Shown: positions 50,566 through 59,896, counted from the stretch's first letter. The stretch is DNA of 64,000 bases from Actinoplanes sp. DH11 (GCF_020873875.1 NZ_JAHWGU010000019.1:117844-181843), one strand, 5' to 3'. Numbers and translations: made by a program. The notes: generated by a model from the letters alone, not told the origin.

Positions 50566-51204
50566 TCAGACTTCTGCCGCAGCCGGGTCCGGGTGGGGCG
50601 ATCGGGCCCGTACCCCGCGTGCCAGCACCACGACGGCGGCCAGCGCCGCGGCCGCCCACACGGTCAGGGTGACCGGCACCGCCATCCGGCTGTCCGGAGC
50701 CGGCGGCAGCACGATCATGTTGAGAGCCGCGCCGACGGGCACCACGAGCGCCGCGACGACCCCGACCGGCCCGGGCCGCCGGGTGGCGGCACCCGCCGCA
50801 CCGAGGAACGGTCCGGCCAGCACGCTCGCGGCCAGCCAGAACTGCTGCCTCCAGCCGCCGGTGGTGCCGTCCTGGAGCAGGGCCTCCAGGGCGTCGTACA
50901 CCATCGTCGCGGCGAGCAGCGAGACACAACCGGCCAGGGCGCCGGCCAGAATTCCCGGCGCCGGGCGTACACCGTGGCTCACCAGCCGGCCCACGACCAC
51001 CGCCAGGGCCGCCCACGCCCAGCCCGAGTCGAGGATCAGGCTGACGAACTCGGCAGCCTGCGCGAGGCCGCTGCGGTCGGCGCGAGCCGTACCCACCTCG
51101 TCGAGGTGGATCGGCACATGATTGACCAGAGCCGTGCCGAGGCCCAGCACCGAACCGGCCAGCAGGGCCGTCACCGCCCACCGCATCCATCGCATGGACA
51201 GCAC
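50566..51204 (-). CDS. multi-spanning membrane protein of unknown function
   Basis: 212 residues with about five hydrophobic segments (~8-25, 60-75, 82-105, 125-140, 150-165, 180-197). No motif is recognised. The first GTG is at 51204, but TATCGT at 51206-51211 is seven bases from the ATG at 51195 (leaderless), so translation may start there. Confidence 0.7.
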   Translation of the reverse strand: MLSMRWMRWAVTALLAGSVLGLGTALVNHVPIHLDEVGTARADRSGLAQAAEFVSLILDSGWAWAALAVVVGRLVSHGVRPAPGILAGALAGCVSLLAATMVYDALEALLQDGTTGGWRQQFWLAASVLAGPFLGAAGAATRRPGPVGVVAALVVPVGAALNMIVLPPAPDSRMAVPVTLTVWAAAALAAVVVLARGVRARSPHPDPAAAEV

Positions 51205-51253
51205 GATAGGTCTGCGACTCCCGGCACGCTGCCCCGCCGCTGACCGTTCCTGA

Positions 51254-51318
51254 TCGGGTCGGCGCGGCCGTTGATCGGGCTGGCGCGGCCGTTCGATCGG
51301 CCGGCGCGGCCGGTCAGA
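51254..51318. repeat. 21-22-bp tandem repeat (3 copies)
   Basis: Three near-identical units of about 22 bp (TTGATCGGGCTGGCGCGGCCG) between the small helical protein and the membrane protein; intergenic, no structure beyond GGCGCGGCCG. Confidence 0.8.
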
Positions 51319-51556
51319 CCAGCAGGTCGACGGTGTGGTGGCCGGCGCGGATCCGGGCCAGGTCGGCCGCGTGGGCGGCTTCGACGCGGGACACCTGGTT
51401 GGCGGCGTTCTCGATGGTGGCGCGTACCGAGGCGATCACGCCGGGCGATGCGTTCTCGGAGGTGAGCGACTCGGCAAGCTGGAAGCGGCTGCTTTGCAAG
51501 CGGCTCCAGGCGACAGAGCTGGACCAGGTGGAGGCGGTCGCGCTGCTGACGTTCAT
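51314..51556 (-). CDS. small helical protein of unknown function
   Basis: 80 residues, rich in Ser/Ala, with heptad-like helices (WSRLQSSRFQLAESLTSENA, IASVRATIENAANQVSRVEAAHA). ATG at 51556 preceded by AAGGAGTTCCG, a clear ribosome site; longer in-frame versions lack it. No family recognised; the composition resembles cytoplasmic helical-bundle partner proteins. It is followed by no gene in the same direction. Confidence 0.6.
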   Translation of the reverse strand: MNVSSATASTWSSSVAWSRLQSSRFQLAESLTSENASPGVIASVRATIENAANQVSRVEAAHAADLARIRAGHHTVDLLV

Positions 51557-51678
51557 CGGAACTCCTTGGGTCGAGCCGGGTGGGACGGCCCCCAACATCG
51601 ACCGGCTCGCTCCTGACCTGCAACTTCTGGCAGTGAGCTAAGCAACAGCTGTGCAACCTGGGCGGTTGCTGGGTGCGG

Positions 51679-51710
51679 GCGATCCGGCACCCGAGCGGGT
51701 GCCGGATCGC
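51679..51710. terminator. stem-loop after the HhH membrane protein gene
   Basis: Perfect 14-bp inverted repeat GCGATCCGGCACCC / GGGTGCCGGATCGC with a GAGC loop, just beyond the stop of the minus-strand gene ending at 51724. Confidence 0.8.
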
Positions 51711-51723
51711 GACGCCGGGTGGA

Positions 51724-52821
51724 TCAGCTCTTGACGGAGGCCAGGTCGCGGGCCTTCGCCGGCCAGGTCGAGAGGGTCGGTGCCAGGCGCATGCCGGCGG
51801 CGGTGACGGCCTTCTTCAGCGCGTCGACGTCGGAGTCGGCCAGCTTGGCGTACGTGGTGATGCCGGCGGCGGCGAGCGCCATCGCCATCTTCGGGCCGAT
51901 CCCGGGGATCTTGGTGAGGTCGTCCGGCTCGGGAACGTCGGCCGGAACCGTCGCGATGATCTCCGCGGTGCTGATCGGCTCGGCGACCGGCTCTGCGATA
52001 GCGGCGGGCTCGGCGTTGGTAGCGGGCTCGGTGTTGGTGGCGGGCTCGGCGACGGCGGCGGGTATCGCGACCGGCTCGGCGACGGTGGCGGGCCCGGCGA
52101 TGACGACGGGCTCGGCGGGGGTTGCGGGCTTGTCCGCGGCAGGAGCCGGCGAAGCGTCCAGAACCTCGGCGCCGACGGGCTTGGCGTCAACAGTGTCGGT
52201 GGCCACGGGCTCGGCGCCGTTCACAGGCTCCGGCGCGGCAACAGGCTCGGGCGCGGCAACAGGCTCGGGCGCGGCAACAGGCTCGGGCGCGGCAACAGGC
52301 TCGGGCGCGGCAACAGGCTCGGGCGCGGCAACAGGCTCGGGCGCGGCAACAGGCTCGGGCGCGGCAACCGGCTCGGGGGCAGCGACGGGCTCGGGGGCAG
52401 CAACAGGCTCGGGAGCAGCGACGGGCTCGGTCACGGGCCTGGTCGCGGGCTCGGCGGCGACCGGCGCCGGCGTTTCGACCGGCTCGGAGGAACCGACCGG
52501 CTCGGACAGTGCCGGCGACACCACCGGCGACGACTCGGGCTGCGGCACGTCGACCGGCACGACCGCCGGGTCGACGCGGGTCACCGGCTCGACATCGGAC
52601 TCAGCAGCCGGCTCCGGAGCGGACGACGCGGCCGGCTCCGGGGAGGAAGTAGCGGCGGGTGCGGGAGTGGACGATGCGGCGGGCACGGCCGCGGCGGCGG
52701 GCGCGGTGGATCCGGCCGAGGCAACCGGCTTGGCCTCGGCTCCGGCGAAGCGTGCCTTGATCAGCCAACCGGCTACCGCGCCGATCACGAGCCCGGCAAC
52801 AAAGTAGAGGAATGATGCCAT
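51724..52821 (-). CDS. membrane-anchored helix-hairpin-helix protein with EPVAAP repeat linker
   Basis: 365 residues. One N-terminal membrane helix (SFLYFVAGLVIGAVAGWLI), a ~230-residue Pro/Ala/Val/Glu linker including eleven EPVAAP hexapeptides, and a C-terminal HhH pair (DDLTKIPGIGPKMAMALAAAGITTYAKLA) like that at 8172 and in DUF4332/Rad50-like small proteins. The shape suggests a DNA- or protein-binding tip tethered to the membrane by a long flexible arm; the partner is unknown. Confidence 0.82.
   Translation of the reverse strand: MASFLYFVAGLVIGAVAGWLIKARFAGAEAKPVASAGSTAPAAAAVPAASSTPAPAATSSPEPAASSAPEPAAESDVEPVTRVDPAVVPVDVPQPESSPVVSPALSEPVGSSEPVETPAPVAAEPATRPVTEPVAAPEPVAAPEPVAAPEPVAAPEPVAAPEPVAAPEPVAAPEPVAAPEPVAAPEPVAAPEPVAAPEPVNGAEPVATDTVDAKPVGAEVLDASPAPAADKPATPAEPVVIAGPATVAEPVAIPAAVAEPATNTEPATNAEPAAIAEPVAEPISTAEIIATVPADVPEPDDLTKIPGIGPKMAMALAAAGITTYAKLADSDVDALKKAVTAAGMRLAPTLSTWPAKARDLASVKS
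52225..52422. repeat. 18-bp coding minisatellite (11 units)
   Basis: Eleven 18-bp units AGGCTCGGGCGCGGCAAC; seven are identical. On the minus strand they encode EPVAAP. Like the array at 2511 the period is a multiple of three, keeping the frame. Confidence 0.96.
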
Positions 52822-52943
52822 ATCGGGCCTCCGGACAGGAGATGGGGGTGCATGTGGTAGCGGGCAGCTTTCCACATCCCATCGTCCGGCCAGAACGTGG
52901 GTGGCCTCGAAAAAGAGCCCAGAACAAGAGCCCCGAAAAAGGA

Positions 52944-54302
52944 TCAGCGGCGCGGGACGGCGCCGGGCAGGAACCGGTTGGCCGCGTACGTCACCGCCCA
53001 CAGCGCCACGCCGATCAGCAGCAGGATCCCGGCGACCCGGTAGTCCGCGCCGGCCCGGCCGGAGAGCGGACTGGCCAGAAAGGCGCACGCGAGCGCGCCG
53101 AGCACCGGGATCACCGTCGGCGCCTTGAAGTGGTCGTGGTCGACCGGGTCGCGGCGCAGCACCAGGACCGCCACGTTCACCACGGTGAAGACGCAGAGCA
53201 GCAGCAGCGCGGTGGTGCCGCCGAGGGCGGTGAGATCGGCGAACCAGATCAACCCGAACGCGACGGCGGTGGTGAAGAGGATGCCCACCCACGGGGTGCG
53301 CCGGGTGCGGTGCACCCGTCCGAGGACGGCGGGCAGGACCCGTTCGTTGGCCATCCCGTAGAGCAGCCGGCTCGCCATCATCATGTTGATCAGCGCGCTG
53401 TTGGCGACCGCGAACATGGTGATGAACGCGAAGATCGTCAGCGGGAAGGCCGGTGCTCCGGCGGCGACCACCTGGAGCAGCGGGGTGTCGCCCTCGCCCA
53501 GGGCGGACGGTTCCACCAGGGCGACCGACGAGATCGCGACGAGCACGTAGATCACGCCGGTGACGGCGAGACCGATGAGCATCACGCGCGGGAAGATCCG
53601 TACCGGATCCTTGGTCTCCTCCGCCATGTTGACCGAGTCCTCGAAGCCCACCATCGCGAAGAAGGCGAGGGCGGTGCCCGCCGTGACGGAAAGGGCGACG
53701 CTGTCGCCGGGCGGCGTGTTGAACTCGGTGAGCCGGGACAGGTCGCCGTTGCCGCCGCCGAGGGCCCAGGCGCCGATCCCGATGACGATCAGCAGGCCGG
53801 TCAGTTCGACGCAGGTCAGCACGACGTTGGCCTTGACGCTCTCGCCGACGCCCCGGAAGTTGATCAGTGCGACGAGGGTGATGAAGGCGAGCGCGACGGC
53901 GGTGAGCGCGAACCCGTCACCGAGGGAGAGGTCGAACGCCTCCGCGAAGTTCCCGGCGAACGCCTTGGACGCGCTGGACGCCGAGGTGAGCCCGGAGCAC
54001 ATCACCGCGAAGGTGACCATGAACGTCAGGAAGTGCACGCCGAACGCCTTGTGCGTGTAGAGCGCCGCGCCCGCCGCACGCGGGTACTTGGTGACCAGTT
54101 CCAGGTAGCTGAACGCGGTGAGCAGCGCGACCACGAAGGCCAGCAGGAACGGCAGCCAGACCGCGCCACCGACCTCGTTCGCGACCTTGCCGGTGAGCGC
54201 GTAGACACCGGTGCCGAGGATGTCGCCGACGACGAAGAGCAGTAGCAGCCACGGCCCGATGACGCGGTTGAGCGTGGGCCGTTCCTGTTCGGTCTCGGTC
54301 AC
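52944..54302 (-). CDS. APC-family amino acid permease
   Basis: 452 residues with about twelve membrane helices. N-terminal GPWLLLLFVVGDILGTGVYALTG is the amino-acid/polyamine/organocation consensus for helix 1, followed by AGAALYTHKAFGVHFLTFMV and FFAMVGFEDSVNMAEETKDPVR, a strong motif of this superfamily. Imports amino acids, substrate not specified. GTG start. The opposite gene, a universal stress protein, begins 83 bases away. Confidence 0.92.
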   Translation of the reverse strand: MTETEQERPTLNRVIGPWLLLLFVVGDILGTGVYALTGKVANEVGGAVWLPFLLAFVVALLTAFSYLELVTKYPRAAGAALYTHKAFGVHFLTFMVTFAVMCSGLTSASSASKAFAGNFAEAFDLSLGDGFALTAVALAFITLVALINFRGVGESVKANVVLTCVELTGLLIVIGIGAWALGGGNGDLSRLTEFNTPPGDSVALSVTAGTALAFFAMVGFEDSVNMAEETKDPVRIFPRVMLIGLAVTGVIYVLVAISSVALVEPSALGEGDTPLLQVVAAGAPAFPLTIFAFITMFAVANSALINMMMASRLLYGMANERVLPAVLGRVHRTRRTPWVGILFTTAVAFGLIWFADLTALGGTTALLLLCVFTVVNVAVLVLRRDPVDHDHFKAPTVIPVLGALACAFLASPLSGRAGADYRVAGILLLIGVALWAVTYAANRFLPGAVPRR

Positions 54303-54385
54303 GACCGCCGCCTTCCCGAAAAAGGTCCACTGCGGAACAGTGACGTTACCCGTACCTTGAGTGACGGGAAACCTGGGAGGACATC

Positions 54386-54802
54386 ATGCGTATCGTGCTC
54401 GCCGCGAACCCCGAGGCCGATCAGCCGTGGGTGACCGACGCGGTCGCCGACCTGGTCCGGCAGACCGGTGCCACGGTGGCGGTGGTCGCGGTCGACGAAC
54501 TGGAGACCGAGCATCTGGCGCCGATGCCGCGCAGCGTCTACGTCGAGCGTGCGGAGCAGGCGAGGGATGCCGCCGTGCGGCGGCTCGCGGAGGCGGGGAT
54601 CGAGGCGACGGGTACGGTCCTGCCGGGCCGTCCGGTCGATCAGATCATCCGGTTCGGGGAGGAACAGGCCGCCGACCTGATCGTGGTCGGGTCCAGTGTG
54701 CGGCCGCTGGTGGCTCAGCGGCTGCTCGGGAGCGTGCCGCTGAGCCTGATCCAGAAAGCGGGTCGTCCGGTGCTGGTGGTCACCCACCCGGCGAGCGGGT
54801 GA
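54386..54802 (+). CDS. universal stress protein (UspA family)
   Basis: 138 residues. One UspA domain: MRIVLAANPEADQPW start, and the ATP-binding loop LIVVGSSVRPLVAQRLLGSVPLSLI, matching GxxG(x9)G(S/T). Such proteins bind nucleotides and are induced by stress. GGGAGGACATC ribosome site. The divergent permease is a candidate functional partner, since Usp proteins often modulate transporters. Confidence 0.92.
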   Translation: MRIVLAANPEADQPWVTDAVADLVRQTGATVAVVAVDELETEHLAPMPRSVYVERAEQARDAAVRRLAEAGIEATGTVLPGRPVDQIIRFGEEQAADLIVVGSSVRPLVAQRLLGSVPLSLIQKAGRPVLVVTHPASG

Positions 54803-54807
54803 CCACC
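54775..54807. terminator. stem-loop overlapping the Usp gene end
   Basis: Perfect 11-bp inverted repeat GGTGGTCACCC / GGGTGACCACC, spanning the stop codon of the universal stress protein and just ahead of the end of the convergent beta-helix gene. Confidence 0.7.
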
Positions 54808-54814
54808 GCGGGAG

Positions 54815-56698
54815 TTACTGCGCCGGGTACTGGGTGACGTAGACGGGCGTGCCGACCTTCGTCATGTCCGCGGCCTCGCCGACCCCGTTCACCACGTGGT
54901 TGATCACGCCGGCGCTGAGGTTGACGGTCATGATGTGGTTCAGCTTGACGCCGGGCGTCTTCGGCACCTCGAACCCGTTCTCGGTCTCGATCGACGGGTT
55001 GTTCTGGTTGAAGACGTAGACGCCGCCACCGTGCAGGGTGTGCTTGCGGACGGAGGCGCCCACCTTGTAGCCCGCGTACCCCTTGACCTTGCCGTTCATC
55101 CAGTCGGCCTGCGTCGGCGGGTCGTACGGCAGCTCGTTCTGGTAGAGCACGGTGGTGCCGCGCTCGCCGTTCCAGACGGTGTTGTACTTCTGGAAGTGCT
55201 CGACGAACAGGCCGGTCGCGGTGACGTCGTCGCCGTTGATGACCGCGCCGTACCGCCCGGTGTTGGTGCGCCACCGGTCGGTGTCACCGTTGACGCCCTC
55301 GGTGAAGCCCTCGACGCCGTGGTCGCCGCGCCACACCCAGGTGTGGTCGATCAGCACGTCGTCGCTGTTCACCTCGAGCGCGATGTTGGTCTTGCCGATG
55401 TGCGGGCCGCCGACCCGGAAGTAGACGTCGCTCAGCGTCGTCGGGTTCGCCGGGTTGCTGAGGCCGAAACCGTGCTTCTTGCCGACGCGCAGCAGCACCG
55501 GCGACTCCTTGAGCCCGGCGTCGATGGTGACGCCGGCGACGACCACGCCCGGCACGTCCGCGACGTCGACCGGGATGGCGCCGTTGACCGCGGTCAGCGT
55601 CGCGTGGCCGAGGCCGAGCACGACGGTGTTCGGCCGCCACACCTCGATGCTGCGGGCGACGTCGTAGACGCCCGGGGTCAGCAGCAGGTGCTTGCCCAGC
55701 GCCAGAGCCAGGTTGATCTTCGTGACCGAGTCACCGGGCTTGGCGATGTAGAAGTCGGACAGCGGGATCGTCCGGGCACCGGTGGACGCCCAGTCGACAC
55801 CCTTGGTGTTCCGCTTCGCCGCCGGCACCTTGACCTGGTAGCGGCCCTGGCCGTCGACGTACAGGTACGGCTTCTCCCGGCTGACCGGGGTGGTGTCCAG
55901 CGTGGTGTACGGCGGGTTCGGGAACGCCGAGTCGTCCGGCGCGCCCTCGACCCCGGCGAACACCTGGTTCCAGACCGCGTTCGACCAGCTCTCGACCTGG
56001 CTGTTACGGGTCAGCCACTGCTGCTGCGAGCCGTTGGTGGTGGCCGGCAGCTTGGAGTTCGCGATGAAGCCGCCGCTGGCGTACTGCGGACCGGCGGTGC
56101 AGTAGTCCATAAGCGTCAGCGGCCCGCCGGTGAACTCGACGCGGCGCAGCGACACGGCCTGCGAGACCGCCCAGAAGTTCGCCCCGGCGCGGCAGCCGTC
56201 CTGGCCCTTGCCGTTGACGTTCACGGTCAGGTTCGAGACGGTGCGCCAGAAGTTGACGAGTGCGATGCAGTTCGGGTTGGCCGGGTCGTCGCTCAGGCAA
56301 CGGTTGTAGGCCTCGACCTTGCCGTTGATCACCACGTCACCAGGGTTCGCCCCCAGACCGGTGATCTCGGTGTAGTAGCCGACCTTGATCTGGAGCGGCT
56401 GGTCGGCGGTGCCATAGGTGCCGGGCTTGAAAAGGTACGCGTACCGCTCCGTACCCATCTCGTTGTTGACCTGCTTGGCGTACGTCGCGTCCAGCGTCGC
56501 CTGGATCTCGCCGACCGGCATGCTCGGGTCGAAGACGGTGACGTTGCCGCCGAGGTTCGGTGCTTTGGCCGCGGCGGACGCGGGCGAGGCGGTGGCCGGG
56601 CTGGGCGCCACGGAGGCGGCCAGTGCCACCGCGAACACCACAGCAGAGGTACGGCGTAACGACCGTCGCCCGCTACGCAGCAGGAGGAGTCTCGTCAT
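54815..56698 (-). CDS. secreted right-handed beta-helix protein (pectate lyase/GH55-like fold)
   Basis: 627 residues. Signal peptide of ~38 residues with a basic start (RLLLLRSGRRSLRR) and hydrophobic core (TSAVVFAVALAASV). The mature protein opens GGNVTVFDPSMPVGEIQATLDA and shows regular coil repeats with turn asparagines (NSDDVLIDHTWVWRGDHGVEG, LFVEHFQKYNTVWNGERGTTVLYQNELPYDPP), the pattern of parallel beta-helix polysaccharide-active proteins. It resembles a family often called adenylyl-cyclase-like by annotation transfer, without evidence. ATG at 56698 keeps the signal peptide a normal length; a longer GTG start is at 56743. Confidence 0.8.
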   Translation of the reverse strand: MTRLLLLRSGRRSLRRTSAVVFAVALAASVAPSPATASPASAAAKAPNLGGNVTVFDPSMPVGEIQATLDATYAKQVNNEMGTERYAYLFKPGTYGTADQPLQIKVGYYTEITGLGANPGDVVINGKVEAYNRCLSDDPANPNCIALVNFWRTVSNLTVNVNGKGQDGCRAGANFWAVSQAVSLRRVEFTGGPLTLMDYCTAGPQYASGGFIANSKLPATTNGSQQQWLTRNSQVESWSNAVWNQVFAGVEGAPDDSAFPNPPYTTLDTTPVSREKPYLYVDGQGRYQVKVPAAKRNTKGVDWASTGARTIPLSDFYIAKPGDSVTKINLALALGKHLLLTPGVYDVARSIEVWRPNTVVLGLGHATLTAVNGAIPVDVADVPGVVVAGVTIDAGLKESPVLLRVGKKHGFGLSNPANPTTLSDVYFRVGGPHIGKTNIALEVNSDDVLIDHTWVWRGDHGVEGFTEGVNGDTDRWRTNTGRYGAVINGDDVTATGLFVEHFQKYNTVWNGERGTTVLYQNELPYDPPTQADWMNGKVKGYAGYKVGASVRKHTLHGGGVYVFNQNNPSIETENGFEVPKTPGVKLNHIMTVNLSAGVINHVVNGVGEAADMTKVGTPVYVTQYPAQ

Positions 56699-56873
56699 GC
56701 GGAGGGATCCCTTCCGAAACAAGATCGCAATGATCCCGGTCACAGAAGCAATCGCCGAAGCTCCATGTCAAGCGCCTCGATCCGGCATACCGGGGTGGAC
56801 CTGGACGAGACACCCGGGTTCCGGAACCTGGAAGCTCTGAAACCGGTTCCGCAACCGTTCCCGGCGCCCCGGA

Positions 56874-57842
56874 TCAGCCCTTGCGGCGGGGTGCGGCGAA
56901 CACCACGACGTTGTCCCGATAAGTGCGCTGCTTCCGGTCGAAACTGCCACCGCACGTGATGAGGCGGAGCTCGGCACGATCCACCGACCCGTACACCTCG
57001 CCCGACGGGAAGGCGTCCTTCGGGTACGAGGCGACGCGGTACACCTCGAACTCGGCCACGGTGCCGTCGGCGCGGCGTACCCCGACGGTGTCGCCCAGAC
57101 CGAGCTCCCGCAGCCGGAAGAAGACCGCCGGTCCTTCGCGAGCCGTGTCCACATGACCGATAATGACCGCGGCGCCGGCCTCGCCCGGCGTGACCGAGTG
57201 CCGGTACCACCCGGCCGGGGCGTCCGCCCGCAACGGCGGAACCTCAAGGGTGCCGTCGTCGTGCAACCCCACCGCGGCGAGCGGAGTCCGCAGACCGATC
57301 GCCGGAATCTCCAGGCGCCGCGGCTCCGAACGCCGCATCCCGGACGCCGGCCTCGTGGTGGCCCGAGCCCGCGGCGGCGCCGGCAGCGCATCGTCCGAGA
57401 CCTCGTCCCCCCGGCCGTCCCGGCTCTGCCCGGCCCCGGCCTGCCCCGGCCCGCGCCCGGCCTCATCGGTGCCGCCGCCGGCCGCCTTGGTGCCACCGCC
57501 AGCCGCTTCGGTTCCGCTGCCGGTCGCTTTGGTGCCGCCGCCGGTCGCCTTGGTGTCGCCGGCTTGTTCGCCGCCGCCCGCGTCCGTCCCGCCGGCCGGT
57601 CCGTTTCCGGCCACGTCCTTCTCGCCGGTCCGACCGTTTCCAGCACCGTCTTTGTCGCCGGTCTGCCCGTCCCCGGCCGCGCCGGTGTCTCCGGCGTGCC
57701 GGCCGCCGGCGGCCTCTGTCCCGGCCGCCACCGGTGGCGGCGCCCCCACCTCCGCACGCAGGCCCATCGCGGTGCTCGTCACTCCCAGCACCGCGAACAG
57801 TGCCGCCAGCCCGGCAGCGCGGCGGTCGCGGATGTGCGGCAT
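56874..57842 (-). CDS. class F sortase
   Basis: 322 residues. Residues ~1-30 form a signal/anchor, ~30-175 a Gly/Ala/Thr-rich extracellular linker, and ~175-322 the sortase E/F domain: RLEIPAIGLRTPLAAVGL, catalytic His ~230 in AVIIGHVDTAREGPAVF, Cys ~297 in ELRLITCGGSFD and Arg in YRDNVVVFA. Class F sortases join proteins to peptidoglycan in actinobacteria. It starts one base after the stop of the preceding gene, its likely substrate. Confidence 0.93.
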   Translation of the reverse strand: MPHIRDRRAAGLAALFAVLGVTSTAMGLRAEVGAPPPVAAGTEAAGGRHAGDTGAAGDGQTGDKDGAGNGRTGEKDVAGNGPAGGTDAGGGEQAGDTKATGGGTKATGSGTEAAGGGTKAAGGGTDEAGRGPGQAGAGQSRDGRGDEVSDDALPAPPRARATTRPASGMRRSEPRRLEIPAIGLRTPLAAVGLHDDGTLEVPPLRADAPAGWYRHSVTPGEAGAAVIIGHVDTAREGPAVFFRLRELGLGDTVGVRRADGTVAEFEVYRVASYPKDAFPSGEVYGSVDRAELRLITCGGSFDRKQRTYRDNVVVFAAPRRKG

Positions 57843-57843
57843 G

Positions 57844-58458
57844 TCAGGCGTGCGGGCGCCGGCTGACCGCGTACGTCCCCAGGCCGCCCGCCGCCAGCAA
57901 CAGGAACACGCCGATCACCAGCAGCGGTACGCGCGTGTCAGCCATGCCGCTGCCCCCACCCGCGTCGACGCCGCCCTTGGGCGTGGGCGCGGTGGTCTCG
58001 TCCCCATCCCCATCGCCGGTCCCGCCGTCGTCCCCGCCACTCCCGTTGCCGTCGTTCCCGCCGTCGCCGTCGCCGTTGTTCCCGCCGTCGCCGTCCGGGT
58101 TGGCGCCCCCGTTGTTGCCGTCGCCCGGGCCGGCGCTGCCGTTGCCCCCGCCCGGATCGGCGCTGCCGTCGGCGCCGCCGGGGTTGGCGCTGCCGTTGTT
58201 GCCGCCGTCGCCGGGCACGCTGGTGCCCGGGTCGGGGCTTACCCCGCCCGGTCCGCCCGCGCCGTCGCTCGGCGCCGGGTTCCCGCCCGGCTCCGACGTG
58301 CCGACTCCCGGACCCGGCTGGGCGGTGTCATCCCCGTTGTTGTCGCAGGTGGCGAGCAGAACGAACAGCAGCAACAGCGCCAGGAGCAATCCGGCGCCCA
58401 GCGCGATGGCCCGGTCGCGGCGCCCACGGCGCGCCGGTGCCGCGTGACTTTGAGACAC
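57844..58458 (-). CDS. Gly/Asp-rich surface protein, probable sortase substrate
   Basis: 204 residues. An N-terminal membrane helix (AIALGAGLLLALLLLFVLLAT) is followed by ~130 residues rich in Gly/Asn/Asp, with a run of D/G/N, then a C-terminal hydrophobic helix and basic tail (TRVPLLVIGVFLLLAAGGLGTYAVSRRPHA, the tail RRPHA). The helix-plus-tail end is that of a cell-wall sorting signal, but no LPxTG or near variant precedes it; GGVDAGGGSGMAD stands in its place. Its stop lies one base from the sortase start. GTG at 58458 has AAAGG nearby; a longer GTG is at 58485. Confidence 0.72.
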   Translation of the reverse strand: MSQSHAAPARRGRRDRAIALGAGLLLALLLLFVLLATCDNNGDDTAQPGPGVGTSEPGGNPAPSDGAGGPGGVSPDPGTSVPGDGGNNGSANPGGADGSADPGGGNGSAGPGDGNNGGANPDGDGGNNGDGDGGNDGNGSGGDDGGTGDGDGDETTAPTPKGGVDAGGGSGMADTRVPLLVIGVFLLLAAGGLGTYAVSRRPHA

Positions 58459-58879
<421 letters not shown>

Positions 58880-59632
58880 TCACGGCAGATGCATCAGCAG
58901 AGCCGCCATCGCGATGTGGGTGAGCACTCCCGCGACGCCGAGGGTGATCGCCAGCGTGCCGATCCGGCGGGATCGGGAAAGGTCCCGGATCCCCAACATG
59001 ATCGCGAAGACCGAGCAGAGCAGCAGCGGGTTGATCACCAGGCTGATGGCGCCGACGATCACGGCCCGGTTCCGCGGTGCCGTGGCGGCGGGCGGTGGGG
59101 GTTCGGGCGTGGCCGGAGTGGTGTACCCCAGCTGCTCCGACACGGCGTCAACCGGCTGCATGGTGTAGCCGCCCGGTGGGGCGAACGCGGCTACCGACGG
59201 CGCCGTGATCGACGGCGCCACCAGCTCACCCGGACCGGCCGCCCCGCCGTCGCGGCCGGCAGCAGACTCCCGAAACGGATCGCCGCCGCCCGGGTGCGCG
59301 CCCATTCGCGAACCCCCGCCCGGTGGGGTAGCCCCAGCCCTCGTCGATCCCGGTCCGGTCGCGTCCGGCCATGGCTGCCGGTCGGCCACCGGCCCGGTGG
59401 TGTGTGCTTCCGGTACTGGGCCGCCGGTCGGCCTGCTGGTGTGTGTTCCGGGGACCGGGTCGCCGGTCGGCCCGGCGGCGGGGAACGCGAACGGTAGAGG
59501 CGCGGCCGGCGGCGTGGGTGTGGCTCCGGGCTGGATGTGCGAGGTCCACTCGCGGCCGTCCCACCAGCGGAGGGCGGGCAGGCCGTACGGGTCCGCGTAC
59601 CACCCCGCGGCCGCCCCCGAGGGCTGCGTCAT
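58880..59632 (-). CDS. DUF2510/DUF4190-type membrane protein
   Basis: 250 residues. N-terminal DUF2510 module GWYADPYGLPALRWWDGREWT, a ~120-residue Pro/Gly-rich linker, and two C-terminal membrane helices with a DUF4190-like arrangement (AVIVGAISLVINPLLLCSVFAIMLGIRDL). These domains recur in actinobacterial cell-envelope proteins of unknown function. ATG at 59632 with AAAGGA upstream; the frame is open further upstream without a start of comparable quality. Confidence 0.85.
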   Translation of the reverse strand: MTQPSGAAAGWYADPYGLPALRWWDGREWTSHIQPGATPTPPAAPLPFAFPAAGPTGDPVPGTHTSRPTGGPVPEAHTTGPVADRQPWPDATGPGSTRAGATPPGGGSRMGAHPGGGDPFRESAAGRDGGAAGPGELVAPSITAPSVAAFAPPGGYTMQPVDAVSEQLGYTTPATPEPPPPAATAPRNRAVIVGAISLVINPLLLCSVFAIMLGIRDLSRSRRIGTLAITLGVAGVLTHIAMAALLMHLP

Positions 59633-59719
59633 GATCGAGCGTCCTTTCCGACCGGGCTGTTGTTCCCGATCGGCCCGACAGCGCTCAGCCTGAGCCCTAC
59701 CGGCCGCGCCACCCCATCG

Positions 59720-59896
59720 GGCTGTCACTCATGGTTGCTTCAGCGCGGGTTCGGCAGCCGTGGGTGACAGCCACCCCCATCGCGCTGTCGCTCATGGTTG
59801 CTTCAGCGCGGGTTCGGCAGCCGTGGGTGACAGCCACCCGCCCGGCTGTCACTTACGGCTGCCCGAAAGTGAATCGAGCAGCCGTGAGTGACAGCC
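59720..59896. repeat. three tandem stem-loops (period 61-63 bp)
   Basis: Three units at 59720-59772, 59783-59835 and 59844-59896. Each begins GGCTGTCACTC(A/T) or close and ends GTGACAGCC, folding into a 53-base hairpin; the third pairs over about 22 positions (GGCTGTCACTTACGGCTGC with GCAGCCGTGAGTGACAGCC) with one mismatch and one G/T wobble. Confidence 0.9.
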
